Below, in pieces: positions 1 to 9,314 of a stretch of DNA of 64,000 bases. A model generated the notes under the pieces. The model was not told where the DNA came from, did not search any database, and worked only from the letters and a program-made list of their open reading frames with translations. The first letter of the stretch is position 1. Each line of letters begins with the position of its first letter. The stretch lies in the NCBI GenBank assembly GCA_019635355.1, contig JAHBZQ010000002.1, positions 19,489 through 83,488 on the forward strand. The letters are read 5' to 3'. Source of the DNA: Rhizobacter sp. Its GTDB lineage: Bacteria > Pseudomonadota > Gammaproteobacteria > Burkholderiales > Burkholderiaceae_C. Made by a program: the position numbers and the translations under genes.

Positions 1-2292
1 ATGCTGATGCATCCCGCCATTCAGGCCTTCAACGCGATGCACCGGCGCCTCGGCAAGCCGAGCCTGATTGAGCTGTCGTGCATGCTCGACCAGGCCGGGC
101 AGTCGGGCCAGGCGCTGCTGCGCAACTACTGTCACGCTTGGGGCTCACCGTTCGCCGGCGACTGGCCGAACGAAGACGTGTGGCCCTTCTTCGCGCACCA
201 CCTCGAGGCGGTGCTGCAGGCTCTGCTTCACGACACCATCAAGGACTACTCGTTCGGCCGTGCCGGGCTGTTCCGCGCCATCGCCACGCTGCCCAAGCCG
301 CCGGCAGCGGCCATCAATGCGCTGTTCACGCTGGCGCTGGGCCCGGGCAAGACCGACCGCGGGCCGGCCCAGGAGGCCTTGCAGAACCACCCAGGCAAGG
401 AGGAGCGCATCGTCGCGGCCCTGGCCGACGGCAAGGCCGAGACGCGCGCCGTCGCGGCGACCTGGCTGGCCCGGCTTCGCCATGCGCCGGCCGTGCCGGC
501 GCTGGAGAAGGCGGTTGCCAAGGAGAAGCACGACGTCGCCAAGGGCGCGATGCTCGATGCGTTGCAGGCGCTGGGCCAGCCGGTCGAGAAGTACCTGGAC
601 CGCAAGGCGCTGGCGGCCGAGGCGGCCAAGTCGCTCGCCAAGGGCGTGCCCAAGGACCTGGACTTCTTTCCGTGGAGCGCGCTGCCCGACGTCCGATGGG
701 CCGACAGCGGCGCGGCCGTGCCGTCCGACGTGCTGCGCTGGATGATCGTCCAGGCGGTCAAGCAGAAGACGCCCGAGCCAAACGCGGTGCTACGCAAGTA
801 CTGCGAGATGTTCGATGCGCGTGACCGTGAGGCGTTCGGCCAGTTCGTGCTGGAGACCTGGCTGCGCGAGGACGTGCGGCCGATCCCGCCGGACGAGGCG
901 ATGCGCCGCGCGCAAAGCCTTGCGCAGGGAACCTTCTCGTCCATGGCGAACTACCCGCAGTACTACCAGGACAGCCCGAACCTCGGCAAGTCCGTGGAGG
1001 AGCTGACCACCGCCTACCTGCCCGGCCAGCTGCGCCAGCCGGCCGGCTCGGCCATCGGCGCCAAGGGCCTGCTCGCCGTGGCGGCCGCCTGCGCACGCGA
1101 GCGCGCGGCCGGGCCGACGCAGCGCTACCTCAAGGACTGGTACGGCTCGCGCGCCTCGCAGGGCAAGGCGCTGATCGCCATGCTGGCCTGGATCGACCAC
1201 CCGAGCGCCACGCAGCTGATGCTGGCCATCGGCAGCCGCTTCCGAACCAAGAGCTTCCAGGAAGAGGCCACGCGCCAAGCCGAGGCGCTGGCCGAACGCA
1301 AGGGCTGGACGCTTGCCGAGCTGGCCGACCGCACCGTGCCGTCGGCCGGTTTCGACGAGACCGGCACGCTCGAGCTGAGCTTCGGGCCGCGCAGCTTCAC
1401 CGCGCGCCTGCTGCCGGACTTCAAGGTCGAGTTGTTCAATCCGGACGGCAAGAAGATCGCGGCATTGCCGGAGCCGCGGCAGGACGACGACGCCGAGCAG
1501 GCCAAGGAAGCCAAGAAGGCCTTCGGCGCAGCGAAGAAGGAACTCAAGAGCATCGTTGACCTGCAGACCGACCGCCTCTACGAGGCGCTGTGCACCGAGC
1601 GCGAGTGGCCGGCCGCCGACTGGGCTGCCTACCTGCAGCAGCACCCCGTGCTGCGCCACCTCGTGCAGCGCCTGGTCTGGGTGGAGATCGTCGACGGCAA
1701 GGTGGCACGGACTTTCCGGCCACTCGACGACGGCACGCTCACCGACCACGAAGACAACGCGGTCGAGCTGGCCGAGGGGACGCGCGTGCGCCTGGCGCAC
1801 GACTCGCTGCTCGGCGCCGATGCCGTGTCGGCCTGGCAGCAGCACCTGGTGGATTACGAGGTCAAGCCGCTTTTCCAGCAACTCGGCAAGGGCCACTACG
1901 CGCTACCGGAAGCGAAGGCCGGCAACGACGCGCTCAAGGATTTCGAGGGCCACCTGATCGAGGCGTTTGCGTTGCGGGGCCGAGCGCTGAAGCTGGGCTA
2001 CACGCGTGGGCCGGCGGAAGACGGCGGCTGGTTCCACGTCTACGAGAAGCGCTTCCCGACGCTCGGGCTGCAGGCGGTGCTCGAGTTCACCGGCAATCCG
2101 CTGCCCGAGGAGAACCGCACTGTGGCCCTGCTGAACCTGTCGTTTGCCAGCAGTGCCGACAACTCGCGCGGCAAGCTGACGTTATCCAAAGTGCCGAAAG
2201 TGCTGCTGTCGGAGTGTTACAACGATCTGCGCCTGATAGCCGCCGAGGGCACAGGCTACGACGCTGACTGGCAGAAGAAGAGCGAGTACTGA
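1..2292 (+). CDS. DUF4132 / HEAT-repeat protein (MolR/YehI-like), probably 5'-partial
   Basis: Large protein of 763 visible residues with alpha-helical HEAT-like repeats (about residues 100-200: short helices around LADGKAETRAVAATWLARL and PAVPALEKAV) and a C-terminal DUF4132-type region (about 500-763). The reading frame is open from the first base and DUF4132 proteins are often well over 1000 residues, so the true start is probably upstream of the window. It ends one base before the MoxR gene, making it the first visible member of a five-gene operon. In E. coli the molR/yehI gene stands next to yehL, yehM, yehP and yehQ, the same partner set as here. Its molecular function is unknown; HEAT repeats suggest a scaffold or sensor for the ATPase and VWA proteins (inference). 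Family call from recall of sequence style and gene order, not from a search. Confidence 0.8.
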   Translation: MLMHPAIQAFNAMHRRLGKPSLIELSCMLDQAGQSGQALLRNYCHAWGSPFAGDWPNEDVWPFFAHHLEAVLQALLHDTIKDYSFGRAGLFRAIATLPKPPAAAINALFTLALGPGKTDRGPAQEALQNHPGKEERIVAALADGKAETRAVAATWLARLRHAPAVPALEKAVAKEKHDVAKGAMLDALQALGQPVEKYLDRKALAAEAAKSLAKGVPKDLDFFPWSALPDVRWADSGAAVPSDVLRWMIVQAVKQKTPEPNAVLRKYCEMFDARDREAFGQFVLETWLREDVRPIPPDEAMRRAQSLAQGTFSSMANYPQYYQDSPNLGKSVEELTTAYLPGQLRQPAGSAIGAKGLLAVAAACARERAAGPTQRYLKDWYGSRASQGKALIAMLAWIDHPSATQLMLAIGSRFRTKSFQEEATRQAEALAERKGWTLAELADRTVPSAGFDETGTLELSFGPRSFTARLLPDFKVELFNPDGKKIAALPEPRQDDDAEQAKEAKKAFGAAKKELKSIVDLQTDRLYEALCTEREWPAADWAAYLQQHPVLRHLVQRLVWVEIVDGKVARTFRPLDDGTLTDHEDNAVELAEGTRVRLAHDSLLGADAVSAWQQHLVDYEVKPLFQQLGKGHYALPEAKAGNDALKDFEGHLIEAFALRGRALKLGYTRGPAEDGGWFHVYEKRFPTLGLQAVLEFTGNPLPEENRTVALLNLSFASSADNSRGKLTLSKVPKVLLSECYNDLRLIAAEGTGYDADWQKKSEY

Positions 2293-2293
2293 A

Positions 2294-3397
2294 ATGCCAC
2301 AAACCGAATCCGCCGCCGTGCTGCGCGCGCCTGCCGAGCAGGTGCACTCAGAGGAACTGGCCCGCCTGCGCGAGAAGGACGCCGGCCCGCGACCGCAGGG
2401 CTGGCGGCTGTCGCCACGCGCCGTGCGCAGCTTCATCCTGGGCGAAGACAAGCTCGGCGTGCGGCGCAAGTTCTACGGCGACGACGCGCTGATCGACCGC
2501 TGCATCGTCACGCTGATGAGCGACCGCGGGCTGCTGCTGGTGGGCGAGCCCGGCACGGCGAAGTCCATGCTCTCCGAGCTGCTGGCCGCGGCGATCAGCG
2601 GCAACTCGATCTGCATCATCCAGGGCACCGCCGGCACCACCGAAGACCAGATCAAATACTCGTGGAACTACGCGCTGCTGCTGGCCGAAGGGCCCACGCC
2701 GCGCGCTCTGGTCGGTGGGCCGATTCACGAGGCCATGCGTCAAGGCATCCTGTGCCGCTTCGAGGAGGTGACGCGGGTGCAGCCCGAGATCCAGGACAGC
2801 CTGATCAGCCTGCTGTCGGAGAAGGTTCTGCACGTGCCCGAGCTCGACGGCGAGGACGCCACCGTTTTCGCGCAGCGCGGCTTCAACGTGCTGGCCACCG
2901 CCAACATCCGCGACCGCGGCGTGCACGAGATGTCCAGCGCGCTCAAGCGCCGCTTCAACTTCGAGACCGTGCGGCCGATCGCCGACCGCAAGCTCGAGAC
3001 CCAGCTCGTGCGTGAGCAGACCGAGGCGCTGCTGGCGCGCGCCCAGGTCGACGTCGACTTCGACGCCGACGTGGTGGAGCTGCTCGTTACCGCGTTCAAC
3101 GACCTGCGCCAGGGCGTGACCGGCGAAGGCGTGGTCATCGAGAAGCCCACGGCGGTGATGTCGTCCGCCGAGGCCGTGTCGGTGGGCTATGCAGCCTGCC
3201 TGGATGCGCACTACTTCGGCAACGGCGCGGTCGGCGGCGACCACGTGGCGCGCCAGCTGATCGGCACCGTGCTCAAGGACAACCCGGAAGACGGCAAGAA
3301 GCTGCGCCACTACTTCGACGTGGTGGTCAAGCAGCGTGCCCAGCGCCACGCCCAATGGAAGCGCGTGCTTGATGCGCGCCGCGAACTCGATCGCTGA
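2294..3397 (+). CDS. MoxR-family AAA+ ATPase (YehL-like)
   Basis: AAA+ ATPase of 367 residues. Walker A GEPGTAKS lies at residues 84-91 and sensor-1 NVLATANIRDRG at about 198-209, followed by the arginine region SALKRR. The Walker B strand reads ILCRFEEV (about 152-159), so the usual DE pair is FEE; from memory this variant occurs in YehL relatives. MoxR ATPases remodel or load protein partners, commonly with a VWA protein acting as adaptor. The start is the ATG one base after the upstream stop. The stop TGA overlaps a TGAGG ribosome-binding site for the next gene. The operon context (DUF4132, DUF5682, VWA, SWIM) supports one complex or pathway in the cytoplasm. Substrate unknown. Confidence 0.93.
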   Translation: MPQTESAAVLRAPAEQVHSEELARLREKDAGPRPQGWRLSPRAVRSFILGEDKLGVRRKFYGDDALIDRCIVTLMSDRGLLLVGEPGTAKSMLSELLAAAISGNSICIIQGTAGTTEDQIKYSWNYALLLAEGPTPRALVGGPIHEAMRQGILCRFEEVTRVQPEIQDSLISLLSEKVLHVPELDGEDATVFAQRGFNVLATANIRDRGVHEMSSALKRRFNFETVRPIADRKLETQLVREQTEALLARAQVDVDFDADVVELLVTAFNDLRQGVTGEGVVIEKPTAVMSSAEAVSVGYAACLDAHYFGNGAVGGDHVARQLIGTVLKDNPEDGKKLRHYFDVVVKQRAQRHAQWKRVLDARRELDR

Positions 3398-3410
3398 GGC
3401 ATCCAGCACG

Positions 3411-5852
3411 ATGCTGCCCACCTCGGAAGCGGTGCGCGCGCTGGGCGTCCGGCTGATCGGGCCCGAGCTGGTGCTGTTTCCGGTGCGGCACCACAGCCCC
3501 GCCTGTGCCTGGCAGCTGCGCCGCTGGCTGGCCACGGTGCGGCCCAGCGCCGTGCTCGTCGAAGGGCCGCGCTGTTTCGACCCGCTCATCCCGATGTTCG
3601 TGCATCCCGAGGCGCGCATGCCGCTGGCGGTCTACACCTACGCGGTGTTCAAGCCGCAGGGCGAGCAGCCGGCACGGCGGCGCGCCGCCTACTACCCGTT
3701 CTGCGATCACTCGCCTGAACTCGTGGCGCTGCGCGCCGCGCAGGAGCAAGGCATAACTGCCCGCTTCATCGACCTCGACCACGCCGAGCAGTGCCAGATC
3801 GAGCCCGACGAGGACGATGGCGAAGCGCAGTCGCTGCTCGACGAGCGCCACTTCCGCCGCAGCCGCTACCTGGGCGCGCTGGCGTCCCGGCTGGGCTGCC
3901 GCGACCACGAGGAGCTGTGGGAGCACCTGTTCGAGGCGCCGGCGACGGCACGCACGCTGCAAGAGCATGTGCTGGACATGGCCGCCTATTGCCACCTGGC
4001 CCGCGTGGAGTGCAGCGACGAGGAACTGCGCGCCGACGGCACGCTGGCGCGCGAGGATGAGATGGCCTGGCACATCCGCCAGGCACTGGCTCGCCGCGAG
4101 CCCGGCGACGGCCCGGTGCTCGCCGTGGTTGGCGGTTTCCATGCCGTCGCACTGCCTGGCCTGCTGGAGGGCACGGGCGCCCAACGCCCCGCGATCTCGC
4201 GAAGCACGGTCAGCGACGAAGCGGCCGCGCTCATCCGCTACGGCCAGGACCGGCTCGACCGCCTCAACGGCTACTCGGCTGGCATGACCTCTCCGGCCTG
4301 GCAGCAGCAGCTGTGGGAGCGCATGCTGCGCCACGACAAGGCCGGCCTGCAGGCGGGTGCGCGGGTGCGGCAGGAGCTGGCGCTGACCATTCTGTTCGAC
4401 ATCGCCATGGAGCTGCGCACTCGCCATGGCCTGCCTCTACCGATGCCAGCCCTGGGTGCTGCCTACGAGCAAGCCCTCCGGCTCGCTGCCTTGCGCCAGC
4501 GCTCCGCCCCCGTGCGCGACGACGTGCTCGACGCAGTGACCAGCTGCTTCGTCAAGGGCGACGCCGATGCCGACGGTGCGCTGGTGCTCGCGGTGGCGCG
4601 GCGCATGCTCAGCGGGCAGGCAATGGGCAAGGTGCCGCCTGGAGCGAGCACACCGCCCCTGGTACGCGACTTCGAGTACCGCGCACGCCGCCAGCGGCTG
4701 AAGATCGATGACTCGGAGCCGCGCCGCGCCGTGCTCGACATCTACCGTCGACCCGAGCACCGCATCACCAGCCGCCTGTTCCACGGCCTCGGGCTGCTTG
4801 GTGTGCCGTTGGCGCACCGCAGCGCCGGCCCCGATTTCGTCAACGGCCTCGGGCTCGAGCGGCTGCAGGAGCATTGGGACTACACCCACTCGGCTGCCAC
4901 CGAGGCGGCCCTGGTCGAGGCCTCGGTGTACGGCACCACCGTACCCCTGGCGGTGGCGGCACGCTTCGGCGAGCGGCTTGAGCGCTTTGAGTCCGGCGCC
5001 GAGCCGCGCCATGCCAAAGGCGCGGCGGCGCTGCTGGCGCAAGCCTGCGTGCTCGGGCTGCACGACCATGTGCCCAAGGTGTGCGGCACGCTGGCCGCCG
5101 TCGTGGCCGCCGATGCGCAGTTCGAGACCGTGGCCGCCGCGGCCGGGTCGCTCGGCCTGCTGTGGGAGTCGCGCGAACCGCTGGAGGCGCGCGGCATCGA
5201 CCAACTGCCGCTGTTGCTCAAGGCCGCCTATGAACGGGCCATCTATCTCGGGCGTGGGCTGCGCGGGGCACCCGGCGACGGGCGCGAGGTGGTGGCGGGC
5301 CTGTCACGCCTGCGCGAACTGCTGGCCAGCGAGTCCGGGAGCCACCTCGATGGAGCGCTCTTCTGGGCGCTCATCGACGAGCTGTCCACCAGCAACGAAT
5401 CGGCGTTCGTGCGCGGTGCGGCGGCCGGCCTGGCCTACGGCGCCGGCCGCCTGTCCGAATCAGCGCTCGGCACGGCGGTCGACGGCCACCTCAACGGACT
5501 GATCGCGCCGCGCGATGCCGTGTCCTTCCTGCGCGGGCTGCTGCAGACCGCGCGCGAGGCTGCCTGGCAGCAGCCTGCCCTGCTGTCGGTGCTCGATCGC
5601 CTGCTCGGCAGCTGGAATGACGCCGACTTCGTGGCCAACCTGCCCGAACTGCGCCTGGCCTTTGCCGAGATGACGCCGAAGGAGACGGATCGCATCGCCC
5701 AGGCCGTGGCCGACCTGCACGGTGAAGCCAGCCTCGGCCGGCTGGTGCGGTACGACGTGTCGGCCGAGCAGGTACAAGCGAACCTCGCCACGACGCAGCA
5801 GCTGCTGGACGTGCTGTGCGCCGACGGGCTCGGCGCATGGGTGGGCGCGTGA
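3411..5852 (+). CDS. DUF5682 family protein (YehM-like)
   Basis: About 813 residues. The N-terminal signature is VLFPVRHHSPACAW followed by VLVEGPRCFDPLI. This layout (His-rich strand then a V-E-G-P turn) recalls the TraB/ChaN/EreA-type fold, a resemblance only. The long C-terminal region is helical. An upstream ATG at 3336 would overlap the ATPase gene by 62 bases; the ATG at 3411 is preferred because TGAGG (3395-3399) sits 11 bases upstream and the conserved region begins right after it. The gene ends in a 4-base overlap with the VWA gene, indicating translational coupling. DUF5682 proteins co-occur with MoxR, VWA and SWIM genes, as in E. coli yehM. Biochemical role unknown. Confidence 0.82.
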   Translation: MLPTSEAVRALGVRLIGPELVLFPVRHHSPACAWQLRRWLATVRPSAVLVEGPRCFDPLIPMFVHPEARMPLAVYTYAVFKPQGEQPARRRAAYYPFCDHSPELVALRAAQEQGITARFIDLDHAEQCQIEPDEDDGEAQSLLDERHFRRSRYLGALASRLGCRDHEELWEHLFEAPATARTLQEHVLDMAAYCHLARVECSDEELRADGTLAREDEMAWHIRQALARREPGDGPVLAVVGGFHAVALPGLLEGTGAQRPAISRSTVSDEAAALIRYGQDRLDRLNGYSAGMTSPAWQQQLWERMLRHDKAGLQAGARVRQELALTILFDIAMELRTRHGLPLPMPALGAAYEQALRLAALRQRSAPVRDDVLDAVTSCFVKGDADADGALVLAVARRMLSGQAMGKVPPGASTPPLVRDFEYRARRQRLKIDDSEPRRAVLDIYRRPEHRITSRLFHGLGLLGVPLAHRSAGPDFVNGLGLERLQEHWDYTHSAATEAALVEASVYGTTVPLAVAARFGERLERFESGAEPRHAKGAAALLAQACVLGLHDHVPKVCGTLAAVVAADAQFETVAAAAGSLGLLWESREPLEARGIDQLPLLLKAAYERAIYLGRGLRGAPGDGREVVAGLSRLRELLASESGSHLDGALFWALIDELSTSNESAFVRGAAAGLAYGAGRLSESALGTAVDGHLNGLIAPRDAVSFLRGLLQTAREAAWQQPALLSVLDRLLGSWNDADFVANLPELRLAFAEMTPKETDRIAQAVADLHGEASLGRLVRYDVSAEQVQANLATTQQLLDVLCADGLGAWVGA

Positions 5853-6970
5853 AGGACCTGGCCCGCTGGCGCCTGGTGCTCGGCAAATACGCCGAGCAGG
5901 GTTTGCCGGGCCAGGCGGGCGGCCTGCACGGCGCCAACGGCCGCATGGACCGGGCGCTCGAATACCTCTACGGCCGCGCGTACAAGGGTCGCGGCCTGCG
6001 TGACGGTACCGCCCCCGGCTCGCTCGATCCGTCCCAACTCACGCTTGTGACGTGGTTGGGCGAGGTGCGAGAGTTGTTCCCGCAGGAGACTGTCGAGGTC
6101 ATCGAGAAACATGCACTCGACCGCTACGGGCTCACGGAGCTGGTGACCGACCCTCAGACGCTCGAGCGCCTCGAACCCAACCAGCAACTGCTGCGTACGC
6201 TGCTCTCGCTGCGCGGACACCTGAAGGGCGACGTGCTGCATCTCGCACGACGCATCATGCGCCAGGTGGTCGAGGAGATCCGCCGCCAGCTCGAGCCCGA
6301 GGTGCGGCAGGCCCTGTCGGGTCGGCTCAACCGCTTCCGCCATTCGCCGATGGCGATCGCGCAGAACTTCGACGCCAAAGGGACCATCCGCAAGAACCTG
6401 AAGCACTTCGACCGCGAGCGCGGGCAGCTCGTCATCGAGCAGTTGCGCTTCTTCGAGCGCAATACGCGCCGCCTGCCGTGGGACATCATCCTGTGCGTGG
6501 ACCAGAGCGGCAGCATGGCCGACTCGGTGATCCACAGCGCGGTCATGGCGGGCATCCTCGCTGCGCTGCCCGCCTTCCGGGTGCGCATCGTCGTGTTCGA
6601 CACCAGCGTCGTCGATCTCTCCGACCACGCCGACGATCCGGTGGAGACGCTGATGCGTGTGCAACTCGGCGGCGGCACCGACATCGCGCAGGCAGTGCGC
6701 TACTGCACCCAACTGGTCGAGAACCCGCATCGCACCGTGCTAGTGCTGGTGACCGACTTCTGCGAGGGCGCACCGCCCAGCGAGCTGGAGCGTGCGGTGA
6801 AGAAGCTGGCCGAGTCACGCGTGAAGCTGCTCGGTCTGGCCTCGCTCGACAGCCAGGCGCACCCTGTCTACGACCGCCAGATGGCCGATCGGCTGGCCGC
6901 CTGCGGCATGGAGATCGCCGCCCTCACGCCGCAAAAGCTGGCGCACTGGCTGGTGAAGGTGATCTCGTGA
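5849..6970 (+). CDS. VWA domain protein (YehP-like)
   Basis: A von Willebrand factor A domain fills the C-terminal half. The MIDAS motif DQSGS is at residues 218-222 with downstream GGGTDIAQAV and the acidic VTDFCEGA strand. The N-terminal 200 residues form a charged helical region. VWA proteins of this type bind MoxR ATPases through a metal-dependent site. The start chosen is the GTG that overlaps the previous stop (GTGA); in-frame ATGs at 5837 and 5816 are alternatives and the ribosome-binding site is weak for all. The gene also ends in a GTGA overlap with the SWIM gene. No signal peptide or membrane segment is visible, so a cytoplasmic location is likely. Confidence 0.9.
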   Translation: MKDLARWRLVLGKYAEQGLPGQAGGLHGANGRMDRALEYLYGRAYKGRGLRDGTAPGSLDPSQLTLVTWLGEVRELFPQETVEVIEKHALDRYGLTELVTDPQTLERLEPNQQLLRTLLSLRGHLKGDVLHLARRIMRQVVEEIRRQLEPEVRQALSGRLNRFRHSPMAIAQNFDAKGTIRKNLKHFDRERGQLVIEQLRFFERNTRRLPWDIILCVDQSGSMADSVIHSAVMAGILAALPAFRVRIVVFDTSVVDLSDHADDPVETLMRVQLGGGTDIAQAVRYCTQLVENPHRTVLVLVTDFCEGAPPSELERAVKKLAESRVKLLGLASLDSQAHPVYDRQMADRLAACGMEIAALTPQKLAHWLVKVIS

Positions 6971-9087
6971 GCAGCGTGCTCGACCAGCTCGGCGCACTGC
7001 TCGCGCGCTTCGACGACGACTCCTACGTGGCGCTGGCCAATCGGGGCCTGGTGCGCCGCGCCCGCAAGGACCTGGAGCAGCAGAGGGTAGACATCGTCGA
7101 GCAGGGCGCGGCGCAGGTGGTGGTGAGCTTCGGAGCGCAGCGCATCCGCTTCGACCACCGCGGCCCGGCGCATGCGCAATGCGATTGCCCGGCGAGCGGC
7201 ATTTGCCAGCACATCCTCGCCGCAGCGATGGGCCTGCAGCAGACGCTGCAAGCCTCGGCGACTCAGGCAGGCCAAGCCGACGAGCCCGCAGTCGATCCGC
7301 TCGCGCCGCTGCAGGCCGCGCTGCTGGTCATCTCCGCGGCCGAGCTTGCTCGCCATGCCGGCAAGGCCGGTTATCGCTGGGCCTGGCAATACGTGCAGGA
7401 CCTCGAGCCTGAGCATGCGCTGGTGATCTCTGGCAGCCAGCATCTGGTGCTCGCCTTGCAGCGCCCGCGGCTCACGTTGCGCTACCTGGGCGGCGGACTC
7501 GATGCCCTGATCGCCGATGCCGAGCTGCCACAGATCGAGAAGTACCGCGTGGCCGCCGTGCTTGCCTTCCAGCGCGCTCACGGACGCGAACTCACGCCGC
7601 CCGAGCCCACGTCGCGGCAGCGCACCCAGGCGCTGGACCTGGGCATGGATCACGCTCTGGCGGACTCACGGGATGCAAGTCTCGACGAGTCGCGCGCTAG
7701 GCTACGTGCGTCGCTGCGAAAGATCCTGGCCGAGTCCGTGGAACTCGGCCTCGCTCACCTTTCGCAAGGGATTCAAGAGCGGTATTCGACGCTGGCGGTC
7801 TGGGCACAAGGCGCGGAGTACCACCGCCTGGCCCTGCTGACGCGCCGCATTGCCGACCACGTGGAACTGCTGCTCGAACGCGCCGGGGGCGCCGACGAGT
7901 TGCGATTGCTCGACGAGATCAGCATCGCGCTGGCGCTGGTGTGCGCCTTGGACGTCGCGGCAACCCAGGGCGCCGCGCCGCGGCCACTGGTGGGTCGCGC
8001 CCGATCACGCTACGAGGCCTCTGCCTCTCTCGAACTGTTCGGGCTGGGTGCACAGGCCTGGCGCTCGCCCGCCGGATACGTGGGGCTGACGATGATCTTC
8101 TGGTCCCCGGCAGAGCAGGCGTTCATGTCCTGCACCGATGCGCGCCCGCAAGCGCAGCGTGGATTCAACCCTATCGCCCGCTACAAGGCGGCCGGCCCTT
8201 GGGCCGGGCTGGGTGCGCCGGCGCAGACCACGGGCTATCGCGTCGTTCTGCAGGGGGCTCAAGTCAACGACGCAGGGCGTCTTTCGGCCGCGGACAGCGC
8301 CAGCGCTACCGTGTTGCCGTTGGACACCGCAACGCTCGTTCATCAGTTGAAGCCTTGGGACTCCTGGGTCGATATGCTCACTGCTCGTGGCGAGCAACGT
8401 GCCAGCCTGCTGGCCGAACCCGATCCCATGAAGGACTGGGTGACGCTGCGGCCGGCGCAGTTCGGCAAGGCCCGATTCGACGATGCCCGGCAAACCCTGA
8501 TCTGGCCGCTGCTGGACGGAGAGGGGCACATGCTGGCCGCCGAGATGCCCTTTGACGAGTACAGCAGGCATGCCATCGGGCGTGTCGAACGCCTCGGCCC
8601 ATCAGAACTGGCGCCGGGAACGCTAGTGATCGCGCGGCTGCGCGCGTCCGCCCAGGGTGGCGTGGTGGCGGAGCCGTTGAGCCTGGTGCGCGCGAGCGCC
8701 AGGGATAGTTGCGTTGACGCGCTCCACTTCGACGATGCGCCGCCACAGGGCATGGCTTCTGCACTCCTGGAGCGCGTGAAGCGCTTGGTTCCTTTGCAAG
8801 ATGTGCCGATGCAGGAGGCTGCGCACGTTTCAACCGCACCAAGTGCCTTGCGAGAGCTGCGGCATGAACTGCAGCGACAGGCGGAGCGAGGCACGGGGTC
8901 AGAGAACGCCGAAATGGCGCTCGCCGAATTGATGCATCACGCAGATCGCTTGGCCGACGCGGGGCTTACGGCCTTCCGGGCCGCACTGGACCGCGGCGGT
9001 AGCACAGGAGAGCGGCTGCTGCGCGCGAACTACTTATGCTTGCAGTGCGAGCGACTGATGCGGGGAGAGGCTTCCGGCTCGGTATGA
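6967..9087 (+). CDS. SWIM zinc-finger protein (YehQ-like)
   Basis: 706-residue protein with a SWIM zinc-finger near the N-terminus: Cys72, Cys74, Cys80 and His82 in the pattern CxC-x5-CxH (CDCPASGICQH). SWIM domains bind nucleic acid or protein. The rest is helical with no recognised catalytic motif. A longer open frame extends upstream to 6052 but runs through the VWA gene; the GTG at 6967 overlaps the VWA stop by four bases, as at the previous junction. It is the last gene of the five-gene operon; the next feature downstream is an IS element at 9315. E. coli yehQ occupies the same position beside yehP. Function unknown. Confidence 0.87.
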   Translation: MSSVLDQLGALLARFDDDSYVALANRGLVRRARKDLEQQRVDIVEQGAAQVVVSFGAQRIRFDHRGPAHAQCDCPASGICQHILAAAMGLQQTLQASATQAGQADEPAVDPLAPLQAALLVISAAELARHAGKAGYRWAWQYVQDLEPEHALVISGSQHLVLALQRPRLTLRYLGGGLDALIADAELPQIEKYRVAAVLAFQRAHGRELTPPEPTSRQRTQALDLGMDHALADSRDASLDESRARLRASLRKILAESVELGLAHLSQGIQERYSTLAVWAQGAEYHRLALLTRRIADHVELLLERAGGADELRLLDEISIALALVCALDVAATQGAAPRPLVGRARSRYEASASLELFGLGAQAWRSPAGYVGLTMIFWSPAEQAFMSCTDARPQAQRGFNPIARYKAAGPWAGLGAPAQTTGYRVVLQGAQVNDAGRLSAADSASATVLPLDTATLVHQLKPWDSWVDMLTARGEQRASLLAEPDPMKDWVTLRPAQFGKARFDDARQTLIWPLLDGEGHMLAAEMPFDEYSRHAIGRVERLGPSELAPGTLVIARLRASAQGGVVAEPLSLVRASARDSCVDALHFDDAPPQGMASALLERVKRLVPLQDVPMQEAAHVSTAPSALRELRHELQRQAERGTGSENAEMALAELMHHADRLADAGLTAFRAALDRGGSTGERLLRANYLCLQCERLMRGEASGSV

Positions 9088-9314
9088 GCCCGTCGATTGT
9101 GGACGGACGATTCGCCTCTCTGTGTGCGGAATGACGTTCTTGCCAATTGACTGCGGGCCAGCCCAATCGAGGATCACCGCAACCACGTTTAGGTCGCCTG
9201 GGAGCCGCCTTCCGCGACCGACTCCTACTGGCCGGTTGCGTGAATCCTCTGATCGGTCGGCGACCGACTGCGGTGGCTATGTAGCAGCCATTGACGGGCA
9301 GCCAAGGCTCATTA

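Noticed and set aside
6052..6966. Long in-frame extension upstream of the SWIM protein
   Set aside because: It overlaps the whole VWA gene in another frame; its product is Arg/Gly/Ala-rich shadow sequence, and the GTG at 6967 has the same 4-base overlap as the previous junction.
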